Part shown: positions 23,101 to 31,292 of the stretch, piece after piece
Layout of the letters: each line of letters opens with the position of its first letter
Numbering within the stretch: the stretch's first letter is position 1
Assembly: GCA_002633005.1 (NCBI GenBank)
Contig: NMRA01000443.1
Location: 1,164 to 54,963 of the forward strand
Direction of reading: 5' to 3'
DNA from: Phoronis australis
Lineage: Eukaryota > Phoronida > Phoronidae
Length of the DNA stretch: 53,800 bases
The notes under the pieces: generated by a model
What the model saw: the letters and a program-made list of their open reading frames with translations, nothing else
What the model was told of the DNA's origin: nothing
The model's database searches: none
Position numbers and translations under genes: made by a program

Positions 23101-26100
23101 TAAATTATGTTAAAACACGGTGCAAAAGAGTAGCTGTTGTCGCGAACTGTAAGAATATGCCCAGTATTTAAGATAAAAGAGATATTTTATGCACTTGGGT
23201 GGTATAATGATAACCGCCATAATTGGTTAATACTAAGCAACATTGGTTCGGTACAACGATGTATCTTAGGGGGGTACTCCTATAGAAGAGCGGGATATGT
23301 CACTAAATTAGATGTGTGGCCTGACCACCAGATTCTCGAAAAATTGTTCTTTTCCGTCTCTGATTCAATTACCCAGCAGAAGGTTCCTTTCTAAATTCTA
23401 CAAAAACGTTCATTTTCACCTAATTATCTCTATGGCGTCTAAGTTAGTTCAGACTTAGTGGGTTAAAAAGACAGTTGTCCAAGAATCTGTACTAACGGTT
23501 GAAGTTTAGTTATGGAGTTACTCCCAACAAAAGGACAGTGCTTCGGGAACAAAACTTTACGAAAAGGTGACTTTCTTATGGAGGCTGTCTACAAATGGTC
23601 TTTTCTATTGAGAGTTGGTATCCCAACTTACCAGCTGCACGCACCGACAACAATGTTGTTGACTGAGTGTCGCGCCCCAGGGATGCAGTGAGGAAAGGTG
23701 TTCCCTTTTCATTTGTGACTTCATAAAGATATTATTGATGCGTTTATAACTATCTGATATTAGAAACTAGGACGAGCAGCCAAACGACGTGTGAACGATA
23801 TCGGAGTGCAGTGCAAACAACATGCTGCATATTGGACCGATTATTACATTAATCAAAAGTGAGAACAGTCACTCGGCCTTCTAATCGCATCGTAACACGG
23901 ATACAAGAACCATTGCGATATCATATCCCACTGTGCATTATCCGCTGTGTGAACATGCCCCTTCTGAAATCGCACGGCACCACTCTCATTCTAAGGTATA
24001 TTTACCTAAAATGCAGCACATTATGTCAAGCACTTGTTCTGCTTTTTCACGTGTAAATGTATTAGTGAAAAGTCATATCATACTTATTGCATAATTCATC
24101 ATTGTGATGTAGACTAACTTGTAATAGTGTGTACTTGCTATCCTGGTACCAAGAAGGCAAATATGCAGCGCTGGATGAGCAGCGTTTTCTTTTCTTGTAA
24201 GTAAATTGAGGAGTGTCTGGGCTCTTGAAAAGTAGGTCAACCGTGTGGTGCGTTTTCTTTTTCCGTGAAAGAAGATAATCCCATTTTTGAAGACGCGCCA
24301 AATTTGGTATTTACTCCAGCATTTTTAAATACAATGCATTTTTTGATCTCTTAGCAGAAGTGACTGCAGAAAGAGTTAAGTCCGAAAAAAAGTTTTGTGA
24401 GCATAACCGATCACGATATACAAATGGATGATAATGGAAATTCTTTGAATGCCGTGTCCCTTGTGCTGTATTTCTAAGCCCATATGTAAAGTGTTGGGCT
24501 GTTTTTCATTTTTAGACACACTAGCTTTAAATAGAACTCGCTACTACTGAAAGTAATCACCCATGAACGCATACATACATTAGTGAGTTTCACAGTTGAT
24601 TATTAAATCAATTATATGAAAGATTGATTCTGTTTGAACGAAACAAACAAAATGGATAAAGCGAGGACGAGTGCCTTTATCCCCTGAAATTGATTTCTAC
24701 CCTCACCGTTTGTTCTGAGCTCCTGCTATGACGTCATCAATGCAAAACTCGCTTTGTCGTCAATGTAAACCTAAAAGGATTTTAACGGAACCTGTTGGAG
24801 CCACTTCTTCAGAAAGTAAGGACAACCCTTTTGACCGGAAGCAGCCATTGTTTTTCATGCGCAGGTATGAATAACTTTATACTTGATATCATGTCACCGT
24901 GCGTTTCGCACAGATGTGTTGCATAGTGATGAGTGAAAGTTTGGATTATTTTTCGGAAAAGGGTCACTCGACGACAGAATTATGTCTTTCAATCGAAACA
25001 AAACACCCATGCGCAACGTAATATCAATACTTTGTTGGTCTCAGTATGTTTGATGTTCACTGGAAATAAAAACAGATGAACAGGAAAGCATTAAAGAGAA
25101 TATGCTTCTTATATGCCGAGTGCTCCCACGTAGGCCTGCAGTTTGAGGTTGTCATTCTGTACCTTTTTTCAGAACAAAGCTCTACGAAGACCAATAGTTA
25201 CGAAATGTACAACTTGCATAAAACTTTCTTTCATGAAATGTTGATGGTTGGAGTATACCGAGAAGTCTCTACAGTGACAGAAATTAATATTCTTAACTAA
25301 ATAATAGAAATAATGATAGTCATAATCATAATAATATTAATAATGATAATGATAATGATAATAGTAATAGTAATAGTAATAATAATGATGATGATAATAC
25401 ATTTTGTTTTCACTCACCTGCTTCCTTTTATGTGCCACTTTTCTCTTAAAAATATTAATCGCCGGCAAGACAGCTGGCGGCAAAGTCTCAACCCTTTCTA
25501 ATCGCGGAGATTTTTTCGTTATGATTGCAGGCAGAATAGGATGGTTGCTAGAAGACTGCGAGTATTTCTTTTTTACTTCTCTCGTTTTCTTTACACCGAT
25601 GTCGTCCTTCGTTGCAATCCCGTTGCCAATGCCAACTTCATCTCGTTTCGCATTTACCTTAATATTTTCTGCTAAGGGAATCTCAACAGCAATGCTCGTT
25701 TTATGGTTGGCAGTGTTAATACTCCCATCGCCGTGGATAAGAGTCTTGATTTTTTTCGACTGAGCAAATATTTCATATTTTTGCTTAAATTTCTCATATT
25801 TTCGGGAACTTGACAAGTGACTACACTTTTCAGGGGAACTGCGAAGATGAAGTGAATTCCCATTACTTTTTACGCGATGTTTTCTCAATCTGTGCTTTCC
25901 AAAATTCATAGATGAGCCCGTGCGTCTTTCAGCCTGTGATGCTCCAGGTACAATTTTTTCTCGCCAGCGCGAACTACATCGATATTGCATCAACTGTTGT
26001 CGTTTGCGAATTGATGCTCCGTTTGCATTTTTGTAACCGTTGTACACTTCTTCTCTCAGCACGTTCCTCAGCTTTTCACCCTTTCCTACAGTAGAAATAT

Positions 26101-26122
26101 TCTTCAGGCTGACAGGGGCCAT
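7999..26122 (-). CDS. CNBD2: Cyclic nucleotide-binding domain protein, CNBD2-like
   Basis: Spliced gene of 14 coding exons in my reconstruction, about 747 aa (human CNBD2 is a little under 600 as I recall). Layout: a basic, Ser-rich N-terminal exon (residues 1 to 235); a short hydrophobic/basic helix (236 to 262); a helical lead-in with KEIHL (to 327); a first cyclic-nucleotide-binding fold (about 335 to 455); and a second fold (about 455 to 700) interrupted by a long insert, then a 55-residue tail. Every intron from 19685 downward starts GT and ends AG, and all phases agree. In the first fold the phosphate-binding cassette reads GDSFGESAIVSKIRRITTV, keeping the Glu of FGE and an Arg nine residues later, so cAMP or cGMP binding is plausible. 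The second reads FGMEELVYGRQPSFSLV, with neither residue. Known CNBD2 is linked to sperm and cilia; that role here is inference. The link to the first exon is the least certain part. Confidence 0.85.
9719..9853 (-). CDS. CNBD2: CNBD2-like exon 13, degenerate second cassette
   Basis: 45 codons, phase 0 at both ends, CAG acceptor and GTGAGT donor. It carries GMEELVYGRQPSFSLVSNG and ECLMINKKFYMEH. This is the phosphate-binding cassette and last strand of the second domain. The Glu and Arg that hold the cyclic phosphate are replaced by Met and Ser, so this pocket is probably non-binding. The clearest family signature in the gene. Confidence 0.9.
10758..11029. mobile_element. G-rich TIR element (272 bp)
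   Basis: Perfect 14-bp inverted ends, ATGCGCGCACCCAG at 10758..10771 and CTGGGTGCGCGCAT at 11016..11029. It is flanked by identical 7-bp direct repeats GGGTTGC (10751..10757 and 11030..11036), a target-site duplication. The left side is a long G run with an N at 10790. The interior has CCCATTTGGCGAA and GGACAAAAAGGTC blocks shared with a second member at 29326. It lies in intron 12 of the CNBD2-like gene. Non-coding; overlapping open frames across it are read through the homopolymer. Confidence 0.75.
11707..11775 (-). CDS. CNBD2: CNBD2-like exon 12
   Basis: 23 codons, phase 0 to 0, from a CAG acceptor (11776..11778) to a GTGAGT donor (11701..11706). It reads ENANDSSTDIF then VTVQVLTKGNVF. 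That is the strand-and-turn leading into FG of the second cassette, completed by the GME of the next exon. The fit to both neighbours in phase and fold is good. Confidence 0.8.
13207..13323 (-). CDS. CNBD2: CNBD2-like exon 11, insert in second fold
   Basis: 39 codons in phase 0, from a CAG acceptor (13324..13326) to a weaker AAG/GTGTCA donor. It starts VRRTSLVPSTIPSKW and is polar, basic and probably disordered. It is part of the long insert that splits the second cyclic-nucleotide fold. The frame stays open past the donor for 26 more codons to a stop, so an alternative terminal exon cannot be excluded. Confidence 0.7.
13420..13710. mobile_element. Foldback (hairpin) element in intron
   Basis: A long imperfect inverted repeat with arms of about 120 to 130 bases (about 13425..13555 and 13575..13710). 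Matching blocks include CTACGGATAA/CTACGGAATA, the GTGTACCT turn, and CTCTGTTGGTGAGCAATC against GATTGCTCACCAACAGAG. Together the arms would fold as a large hairpin. It sits between exons 11 and 10 and has no coding potential. Best read as a MITE or foldback transposon; I could not define a target-site duplication. Confidence 0.65.
14221..14408 (-). CDS. CNBD2: CNBD2-like exon 10, charged linker
   Basis: 188 bases: two bases completing a Gly, then 62 codons, ending phase 0 at a GTATGC donor. It begins SVPGKPDPTTHEKELQKRL and ends in an Asn-rich NNMHNNNS. A charged, partly coiled insert within the second cyclic-nucleotide fold. The CAG acceptor is at 14409..14411. Confidence 0.8.
14590..14835. 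repeat. AT-rich TTAAG-rich repeat, MITE-like
   Basis: A stretch dense in CTTAAG/TTAAGTC motifs in both orientations (for example TTTAAGTCAATTTTAAG and TTTGTCTTAAGT), capable of pairing with itself. It ends with AACAGGCCC. This resembles small inverted-repeat transposons, but I could not find clean termini or a target duplication, so the limits are approximate. It lies in intron 9 of the CNBD2-like gene. Confidence 0.35.
15332..15401 (-). CDS. CNBD2: CNBD2-like exon 9
   Basis: 70 bases: 23 codons plus one base, GSVSVLKRLHNVIPGIHKKP to a GTAAGT donor. With the preceding VKS it completes the 'YIVKSGSV' strand-turn of the second fold, after which the insert begins. Acceptor CAG at 15402..15404. 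Confidence 0.85.
15930..15990 (-). CDS. CNBD2: CNBD2-like exon 8
   Basis: 61 bases, one completing a Lys and then 20 codons: RSSVLVSDSRQSEWLYIVKS. This is the second-domain equivalent of the 'G..I...G......Y.I..G' strands of cyclic-nucleotide folds. CAG acceptor and GTAAGT donor. Confidence 0.85.
16293..16370 (-). CDS. CNBD2: CNBD2-like exon 7
   Basis: 78 bases joining exons 6 and 8 in register: NVKFLETWPIEILSSNPSKA followed by MFSFFK. These helices lead into the second fold ('FL..WP...L' is typical of the family). CAG acceptor and GTAAGT donor are both strong. Confidence 0.85.
16598..16656 (-). CDS. CNBD2: CNBD2-like exon 6
   Basis: 59 bases, 19 codons plus two bases, starting phase 0: DYVHIFMSGGLQDPTDSFL. 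This is the C-terminal helix following the first cassette. The exon is tiny but is fixed by CAG and GTAAGT sites and by perfect phase with both neighbours. Confidence 0.85.
16963..17117 (-). CDS. CNBD2: CNBD2-like exon 5, first phosphate-binding cassette
   Basis: 155 bases ending phase 0 at a GTGAGT donor. It contains LTRGDSFGESAIVSKIRRIT then TVISKDRLELLVL. Compared with the canonical FGELALIYGTPRAATV, the Glu after FG and the Arg nine positions on are conserved, as are the A two after the Glu and the T/V that follow. The TAG acceptor is followed by a short Asp/Arg loop (SAMDRDRNV). Confidence 0.9.
18064..18226 (-). CDS. CNBD2: CNBD2-like exon 4, start of first fold
   Basis: 163 bases, 54 codons plus one. 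It begins VRVALGSYKSLAEYPIHIQN and ends ITREGHVPMGYYFILSGS. This is the helix A and first three strands of a cyclic-nucleotide-binding fold with the 'G......YFILSGS' signature. TAG acceptor and GTAAAT donor. Confidence 0.9.
18355..18565. mobile_element. Hairpin MITE, about 80-bp inverted arms
   Basis: Inverted repeat of about 80 bases per arm. The left arm opens GTGTTATGTCATACATCCCA and the right arm closes with its exact reverse complement ending CATAACAC. Internal pairing continues through GCATTACGCC/GGCGTAATG and GGACAATT..TACAATCAGC/GCTGATTGTA..AATTGTCC. No target duplication is evident. It lies in intron 3 of the CNBD2-like gene, 34 bases from the tRNA-like sequence at 18600. Confidence 0.75.
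18600..18670 (+). repeat. tRNA-like sequence (decayed, GGC anticodon position)
   Basis: 71 bases that fold partly as a tRNA: a 7-bp acceptor stem (CCTCAGT with GTTGGGG, three G-U pairs), a D arm CTCAGTGGTAAGAG with a good A box, a perfect anticodon stem CTAGA/TCTAG, loop TCGGCAT placing GGC at 34 to 36, and a T-loop TTTCGAT. The T stem does not pair and base 33 is C rather than T, so function is unlikely. A tRNA pseudogene or SINE head inside an intron, antisense to the host gene. Confidence 0.5.
18845..19040 (-). CDS. CNBD2: CNBD2-like exon 3
   Basis: 196 bases: one completing an Arg, then 65 codons. It begins VHDVIQSFSSLNIMADGESN, passes through FDKRYFRADTQARL and ends TKRILQKKPSQRTEKEIHL. 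The final 'K...R....I' helix precedes the first cyclic-nucleotide fold in this family. The donor CATTTG/GTGATT is weak but the phase fit is exact. An internal ATG (IMADG, good context A at -3 and G at +4) could start a shorter isoform. Confidence 0.85.
19606..19685 (-). CDS. CNBD2: CNBD2-like exon 2
   Basis: 80 bases, phase 0 in and phase 2 out: GKYLAKFRRYARFFLLLIRL then WKIHAL. A basic plus hydrophobic helix of the 'RFRK..R..LL..R.W' type that precedes the folds in CNBD2 relatives. CAG acceptor at 19686..19688 and GTAATC donor. Confidence 0.8.
21414..21689 (+). CDS. Unrecognised 91-aa open frame
   Basis: An ATG in good context (G at -3, G at +4) opens 91 codons: MAGVSPFNEELSRTT, then HMVHLQNFSGLISDCVP, GTRWYEMICRLVSNLCQ and DNPEELEIILKFWPLRL. 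Composition and helical spacing look protein-like. I do not recognise the family. It lies on the plus strand inside the large first intron of the CNBD2-like gene, so it may be a nested gene, a transposon relic or chance. Confidence 0.3.
   Translation: MAGVSPFNEELSRTTRHMVHLQNFSGLISDCVPAVSKIRFATGTRWYEMICRLVSNLCQDNPEELEIILKFWPLRLNARKTSYDRVKYTKR
25297..25400. repeat. AT-rich microsatellite (TAA/TGA)n
   Basis: Imperfect array of ATAATA, ATAATG and AGTAAT trinucleotide units. It starts about 18 bases into intron 1 of the CNBD2-like gene from its donor. Read on the minus strand it would give a Tyr/His run, which is why the coding frame appears to run on past the donor. Confidence 0.85.
25418..26122 (-). 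CDS. CNBD2: CNBD2-like probable first coding exon
   Basis: A 235-codon frame from ATG (26122..26120, CACATGG) to a perfect CAG/GTGAGT donor at 25418, ending phase 0 as required by exon 2. The frame is open 20 codons upstream of this ATG, so a further 5' exon and earlier start are possible. The protein is rich in Lys, Arg and Ser, low-complexity and probably disordered. It includes MAPVSLKNISTVGKGEKL, SSRKYEKFKQKYE, KKSPRLERVETLPPAVLPAI and ends FKRKVAHKRKQ. The intron to exon 2 is 5.7 kb. Orientation, phase and basic character support the join; no domain proves it. Confidence 0.55.
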
Positions 26123-27565
26123 GTGAACATTTGCCAGTTTTACCTGACCACAATCAATTCTCAGGAAATCTATGTTCAACAAACAACATTTGGTCGTCGC
26201 GCAAACTCCATATCACAGTTTTAGCCCAGCGGTTTGCCTTTCATCTTTTGTTCCTGACTATGTTGAGGCGTTCACATAAAAATAAAAATTTCGCATAATG
26301 CGATTCAAAGCACATGTCGTTTTCCTTAGCATATAAAATCGATTCAGCGTCTATATTCCATTCATAGTAATTCGACAATGAAATTTAATTCAACTGAAGT
26401 TTCCTTGTTTGTATAAATCGCAAAAGTCGATGTACCCTGCTTAAAGGTGTCTCGAACACTTCCATTCCGCGATTGAAACCTGTAATAAAGTATAGCAGTC
26501 GAGCGAATCTCCTTTTGTGTCGTTATCGGTTAGCAATCCTCCAGATATCATACACTTGTTGAATAGTGAATACTTTTACATGCCCCAGGTGAAATAGAGA
26601 TCTTCTTAACGTCCTGTTGTTGTATCACGCAGACACAATTTTGTGACGAACTGAAAACAACGGTATAACAACCTCGCACTCTTGTGTTACACACACTTTT
26701 GGCCCCGGCCAACTTAGGTGAATACTGAGCACGTTCTGCTATGGGGTTAAATTGAAGTTCAGATATTTAAATCTCTTGTCGATCGAAATGTCAATCAAGA
26801 GATATCGCCGTTCGACACGAATTTCGTCGGAGTACCGTGTTGTCTTATAGTATCTATGTTATAACTTAGTTACGCCATCCAAGTGAAACCCCTCATTGAC
26901 ATAGTATGAAGTGTTTGCAAATAAGTCGTGTAAATAATCTAGATATCAAACGCTATCATGACCCATTCAGGCGGCTAAGCTAGTTGGACAATTTTCGAAC
27001 TCGGAATTGGCCAAGTTATTCAGGCCCTTATACGAAACGGGGGAGTTGCACGTGCCTCCAATAACGTGCACTGAAGCGACAGGGACTGTGAACCGGGGCG
27101 ACAGGTATGGGGCAGTCGAGAAAGGAAAGACCCAGTAAAACATGTAAGAAATTTTAAGAGAACATATGTCGACTAACTGAGAGTCGGATTTACTCGTGAA
27201 ATACGCTTTAGGGCCCATGGCGGTGACTAAATTCACTAGAGAACACATACTTCGAAATATTAGAGATAACGTGTAATGCACGGACCTCCAACATCAAATC
27301 GATTCAGATTCTTCAAGAAGTATTTCTACAGCAATCCCTCTCTGTAAGGGGATAACTTTACAATCATTGTCGCCCGAAGGGTGTCCGGTGGTGACATCTA
27401 TGGCCACTTTTCCTGTTTTCATTTACATCATCTTTTCTCAAGCGGCGCATGCGCAATCTATTGTCTCACTTTACAAGTTTTTGTGAAATAGTACAGCATA
27501 TTATGTTCAGGAAGATTAGCTCTTGATGGACTTAGCTGTCACTCTCTCTTTTCCAGTTTCTTATT
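26123..27565. other. Upstream of CNBD2-like gene, no further gene seen
   Basis: Presumed 5' UTR and promoter territory of the minus-strand gene, if its first exon is right. I cannot identify a promoter element with confidence. A 104-codon minus frame at 26967..27281 has no recognisable feature. Confidence 0.3.
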
Positions 27566-27669
27566 GATTTAGCCGTTCATATTAGGGGTTCCCCTTTCAT
27601 GATTTAGCCGTTCATATTAGGGGTTCCCCTTTCATGATTTAGCCGTTCATATTAGGGGTTCCCCTTTCA
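27566..27669. repeat. Minisatellite, 3 x 35 bp
   Basis: Three near-perfect copies of a 35-bp unit starting GATTTAGCCGTTCATATTAG and ending GGGTTCCCCTTTCAT, at 27566, 27601 and 27636. Near-identity of the copies suggests recent expansion or an active slippage site. Confidence 0.95.
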
Positions 27670-29325
27670 AACGGAATTGTTTTTAGAAGGGCGGCCTGGG
27701 TATTGCCCCTTCCCCCTATAAACAAGGCACTGTCAACTATTCAGGAGGCAAGTACCAAAGATGCAATTTCAAATTACTCAACAAATACAAAGCATATTCA
27801 TAAGAAGGACAGCAGGACAAAGACTGAGACTGCATAAAGACAATGTCATTGAAAGCCATCAAACTTTGAAAAGAATTTCATGACTACCAATTGTGAACTA
27901 CATAAGGCCAATATTTTTGATGATTTTGTAACGATAAAAATGCTTAAACGTGTTCCCAAAGAATTTCATGAATAGTGTTTCATTTGGCGATCCCAGGTAC
28001 ACTGCACCTGTTGGCCAAACCTGCAATTTTTTGACGACCAAACACGGCAAACTCTGAGCTTAACCCCGAAACAAAATCATTGTATATTGAGCGAATGGTT
28101 AACGGTCCTTCTCAAAATTTTAATAGGTCTCAAATCGACCGTGAAACACTCCACCTTGAAAATGCCAATTTATGGCCTGTTGATTGCAAGCAGGTAAGTT
28201 CAAGATATAATTGCCACCCCATTAACATGATACCAATATTTTTACCATTTTCGACAATGTCCATGTTACTGTCGAAAAATGTTCTGAACAGTACCGGTTT
28301 AACTGTGGGTTCAACAAGTATTCGAGGTTTAGACTGTAGGCTGTGGAATCTTGAATACAATTAATTCGATTTCTTGTGTTAGACATACAGAATATAGTTA
28401 CAGCTATGCAGTCATGTTTTGATTTATAGGCGTGTTCTATCTGAAATAGCAGTCCCGAGGTGATCCCAACCAGCCCACAGACGGATCCTAGGAGATGTCA
28501 TGGACGTTTTTTGCACTATTATTGGGAATGGCAAATTAATGCTATATTTGATTTTGGATTTTCTCACGCAGGCCGACTCTGGTCCAAGTTTGTCAGATAA
28601 CCGCGCCTGGAGTTGAATTGTTATTTTGTTGTACTTTCAAATAACTGATTACAAAATCTGCAGACACTGGGTGCCAGGCTTTGCATCAATTGGAAAGTAG
28701 ATTTTGATGTAGTAGAGACGATTTTTTCTCAGAGTCAAATTTTGCCGACGGAAATATTCACCTCCGTGGGAAGATTTTCCATCATTTTTAGGCTCATAAG
28801 AATTTTACTGTTTGTAACGCTAGATAAATAATATTCATGTATTCAAAATCCATATAAACTCACATACTTATTGGAATCTTAAGATTAATTTTGTGAGAAC
28901 CTTGATAAACTAGTGCAGTCTTACTTCACTCCGATGACAACGTTATTTTTAACATTTTCTGGCCCTTGGCAATCCATTGCTACTATTAGCAACCGTCCCA
29001 GTGACTAAGGTTCCGTTTGGCCACCGCGCATGACCTATAGATGTACGGTGTCCAGCCTTTGTGGTCCTAGAGTTTGTAGGGCTCCCGTGAGTCAGGAATC
29101 TGGTCATAGTCGATGGTTCAAATTACTTTTACGAAATCTTTCCATCACGAGATTCAATGACAAGACCCTTTGTGAAACCTTGACGACCGGATTACATGTT
29201 GGGAGATTGTATTCATTCTCCTCGACTTGAACACTCAGTAGGTTGAAACGTTTCGAGCGTACGAGAGATCAGTTTCTCTGGACTCTTTGGTCTTCCCCGA
29301 TGGATGGTCTTCATGAAAGACGTTC
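27670..29325. other. Intergenic, no gene called
   Basis: Unique-looking AT-rich sequence. A plus frame at 28080..28364 contains an ideal CAG/GTAAGT donor after codon 37 (28192), but no domain and no clear acceptor, so it is not called. Confidence 0.35.
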
Positions 29326-29585
29326 ACTAAGCATGCGCGTACCGAGGGCTGGGGGCTCGTGGGGCTTGAACGAGACACCCCATTTGGCGAAATGGACAAA
29401 AAGGTCCGCTTCGGAGAAACAGAACCCCGGAAAAAAGTAGAAAACGAGACAAAACTCCACTAAAAAGGCAAGAACAACCAAAATTCATAGCTCTGAATGT
29501 ACCCCGTGAATCTTAGTAAAAGGTTTACATTCTCAAAAATTCCACTACCCCCCCCGTTTTTAAGCTGGGTGAGGGCATGCTTAGG
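29326..29585. mobile_element. G-rich TIR element, second member (about 260 bp)
   Basis: Related to the element at 10758: it shares CCCATTTGGCGAAATGGAC, GGACAAAAAGGTC and CACTAAA-type interior blocks, and a C-run followed by AAGCTGGGTG at the right. Ends are CTAAGCATGC (about 29327) and GCATGCTTAG (to 29584), a perfect 10-bp inverted pair. The right end overlaps the start of the 0.5-kb duplicated block described next. Confidence 0.6.
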
Positions 29586-30056
29586 GGAACATGCCACGGG
29601 ACTTGCCCGTCACGTTGTCACGACAAATCTGCGTGCACACAGAATTGAACTCTCGACTGCCTTGCGATTCGTTGCTCTTCAGAATACAGGTCGGCCACCA
29701 GTGATTTTATTCTGCGTATTGTTCTCGTCGACAATCACGTGCATGGCTGGTGCGAGATCGGTACTGTTTCATCTTTTGAGTAAATGTGTTGAGTTCTCAG
29801 AACATCTGTCGTTTTGGTGCAGATGCTGTTATCAGTAGTCAGCCTACACTACAGACTACGCAAAATGTCAGTGTAAATGTATGGAGCGTTATTTACCGGG
29901 AAAGAAGGAACATGTAAGCAACTTGCAACGTATTTACTGCCACAGCACGGCAAAATGTAGCGCAGATAAGACAAGAAACAGAAAAGAGAACAGCGTATGT
30001 GAGAAGACAAGCAAATAACCGCAGCGCTTTCTATCGTGTGAATATAAAATCGTCAC
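29548..30056. repeat. 0.5-kb direct repeat, copy 1
   Basis: Begins in a C run with AAGCTGGGTGAGGGCATGC and continues to AATATAAAATCGTCAC. It is nearly identical to 30288..30787, differing by scattered substitutions and by a 12-bp insertion near 29868. Minus-strand sequence inside it contains a B-box-like GAGTTCAATTCT and a weaker A-box-like segment, so part may be tRNA-derived. The open frame across it (29497..29838) has no domain. Confidence 0.85.
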
Positions 30057-30287
30057 CATAGACTCTATTCACGCGGCGGACATTAAAATCCAAAGCGAGG
30101 CTCACTGCGATAAACAAAGCGAAAGTAGACATTGCGTGAGTTAAATAGCCGGTCTTTCGAGTCCAACCTGGATATTGAATTTTAATATTGTGTCAACAAT
30201 TAAACCACACAGACGTAGAAAATTACATTAGATAACATGTTAAGGCGTCAAAGACTTGTCTGACGAAAGGGTTTAATTTTTTTCNCA

Positions 30288-30787
30288 CCCCCCCCCCTGT
30301 TTTTAAGCTGGGTGAGGGCATGCTTAGGGGAACATGCCACGGGACTTGCCCGTCACGTTGTCACGACAAATCTGCGTGCACACAGAATTGAACTCCCGAC
30401 TGCCTTGCGATTCGTTACTCTTCAGGATACAGGTCGGCCACCAGTGGTTTTATTCTGCGTATTGTTCTTGTCGACAATCACGTGCGTGGCTGGTGCGAGA
30501 TCGGTACTGTTTCATCTTATGAGTAAATGTGTTGAGTTCTCAGAACATCTGTCGTTTTGGTGCAGATGCTGTTATCAGTAGTCAGCCTACACTACAGACT
30601 ACGCAAAATGTATGGAGCGTTATTTACCGGGAAAGAAGGAACATGTAAGCAACTTGCAACGTATTTACTGCCACAGCACGGCAAAATGTAGCGCAGATAA
30701 GACAAGAAACAGAAAAGAGAACAGCGTATGTGAGAGGACAAGCAAATAACCGCAGCGCTATCTATCGTGTGAATATAAAATCGTCAC
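30288..30787. repeat. 0.5-kb direct repeat, copy 2
   Basis: Second copy of the block at 29548, offset by about 740 bases. It starts three bases after a lone N (30285) in a C run. Only the right-hand end of the TIR element precedes it. Either a tandem duplication of the genome or two alleles joined during assembly. Confidence 0.85.
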
Positions 30788-31040
30788 TATATGATGCTGT
30801 CTATGGAGTGTTTCGTCTCATGGATGAAATTCGCCGAGTCCCTCGAGAAATCTGTCGTCTTGGTGCGGATGTTCTGAGATCAGTAACGCCAAGACCTACG
30901 TTAGGACCTCGCTGAAAATCAAGATTTCGCGAGATTGCGTGAGATTGCCGTACATTTTCAATGGTTTTGGCTAGATTTTTCTAGCCTCGAGACAGCTAGG
31001 CCTACTTAACTCTACCCCGTTCTCGATAGTCTGCGAACAT

Positions 31041-31292
31041 TACAGACGCTAAATGTCAACGGTTTCTATCGGGAAAGAAAAAATACGTCGAAAAAGGTCA
31101 CAAAAATTTGCCAAAAACTGCCAGTAGATTTTCGAGTAGTATCTTTCCGAAAACGTAAGTTTCACGACGTTTGTTAGCAACTTTCAACGTGGTTGGCCAC
31201 AGAACGTAGAACAGAGGGTAGAACAGGGTATGTGCTAGGACAAGCAAATAACCATAGCGCTATCTATTGCGTGAATATAAAACCTTCACCAT
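31041..31292. repeat. Diverged third copy of the 0.5-kb repeat (3' part)
   Basis: Shares the ordered blocks of the two copies above: an ACAGAC..AATGT block, GGGAAAGAA, GCAACTT, GCCACAG, GACAAGCAAATAACC and GTGAATATAAAA, but is clearly more diverged. So the repeat family is older than the 29548/30288 duplication. Confidence 0.65.

Noticed and set aside
24062-24301. Minus-strand 79-codon basic frame (SPDTPQFTYKKRKRCSSS), considered as an extra CNBD2-like exon.
   Set aside because: No clear acceptor and only a moderate GTTAGT donor; exon 1 and exon 2 already join in phase without it.
25404-25763. Plus-strand 119-codon frame.
   Set aside because: Antisense shadow of the basic minus-strand exon 25418..26122.
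28080-28192. Plus-strand open segment ending at an ideal CAG/GTAAGT donor.
   Set aside because: No acceptor, domain or partner exon could be found; an isolated donor match is expected by chance.
29497-30581. Two similar plus-strand frames of 113 and 89 codons, which could look like a conserved duplicated gene.
   Set aside because: The DNA itself is a near-identical repeat, so the similarity says nothing about coding; no domain, and the 12-bp indel lies outside the frames.
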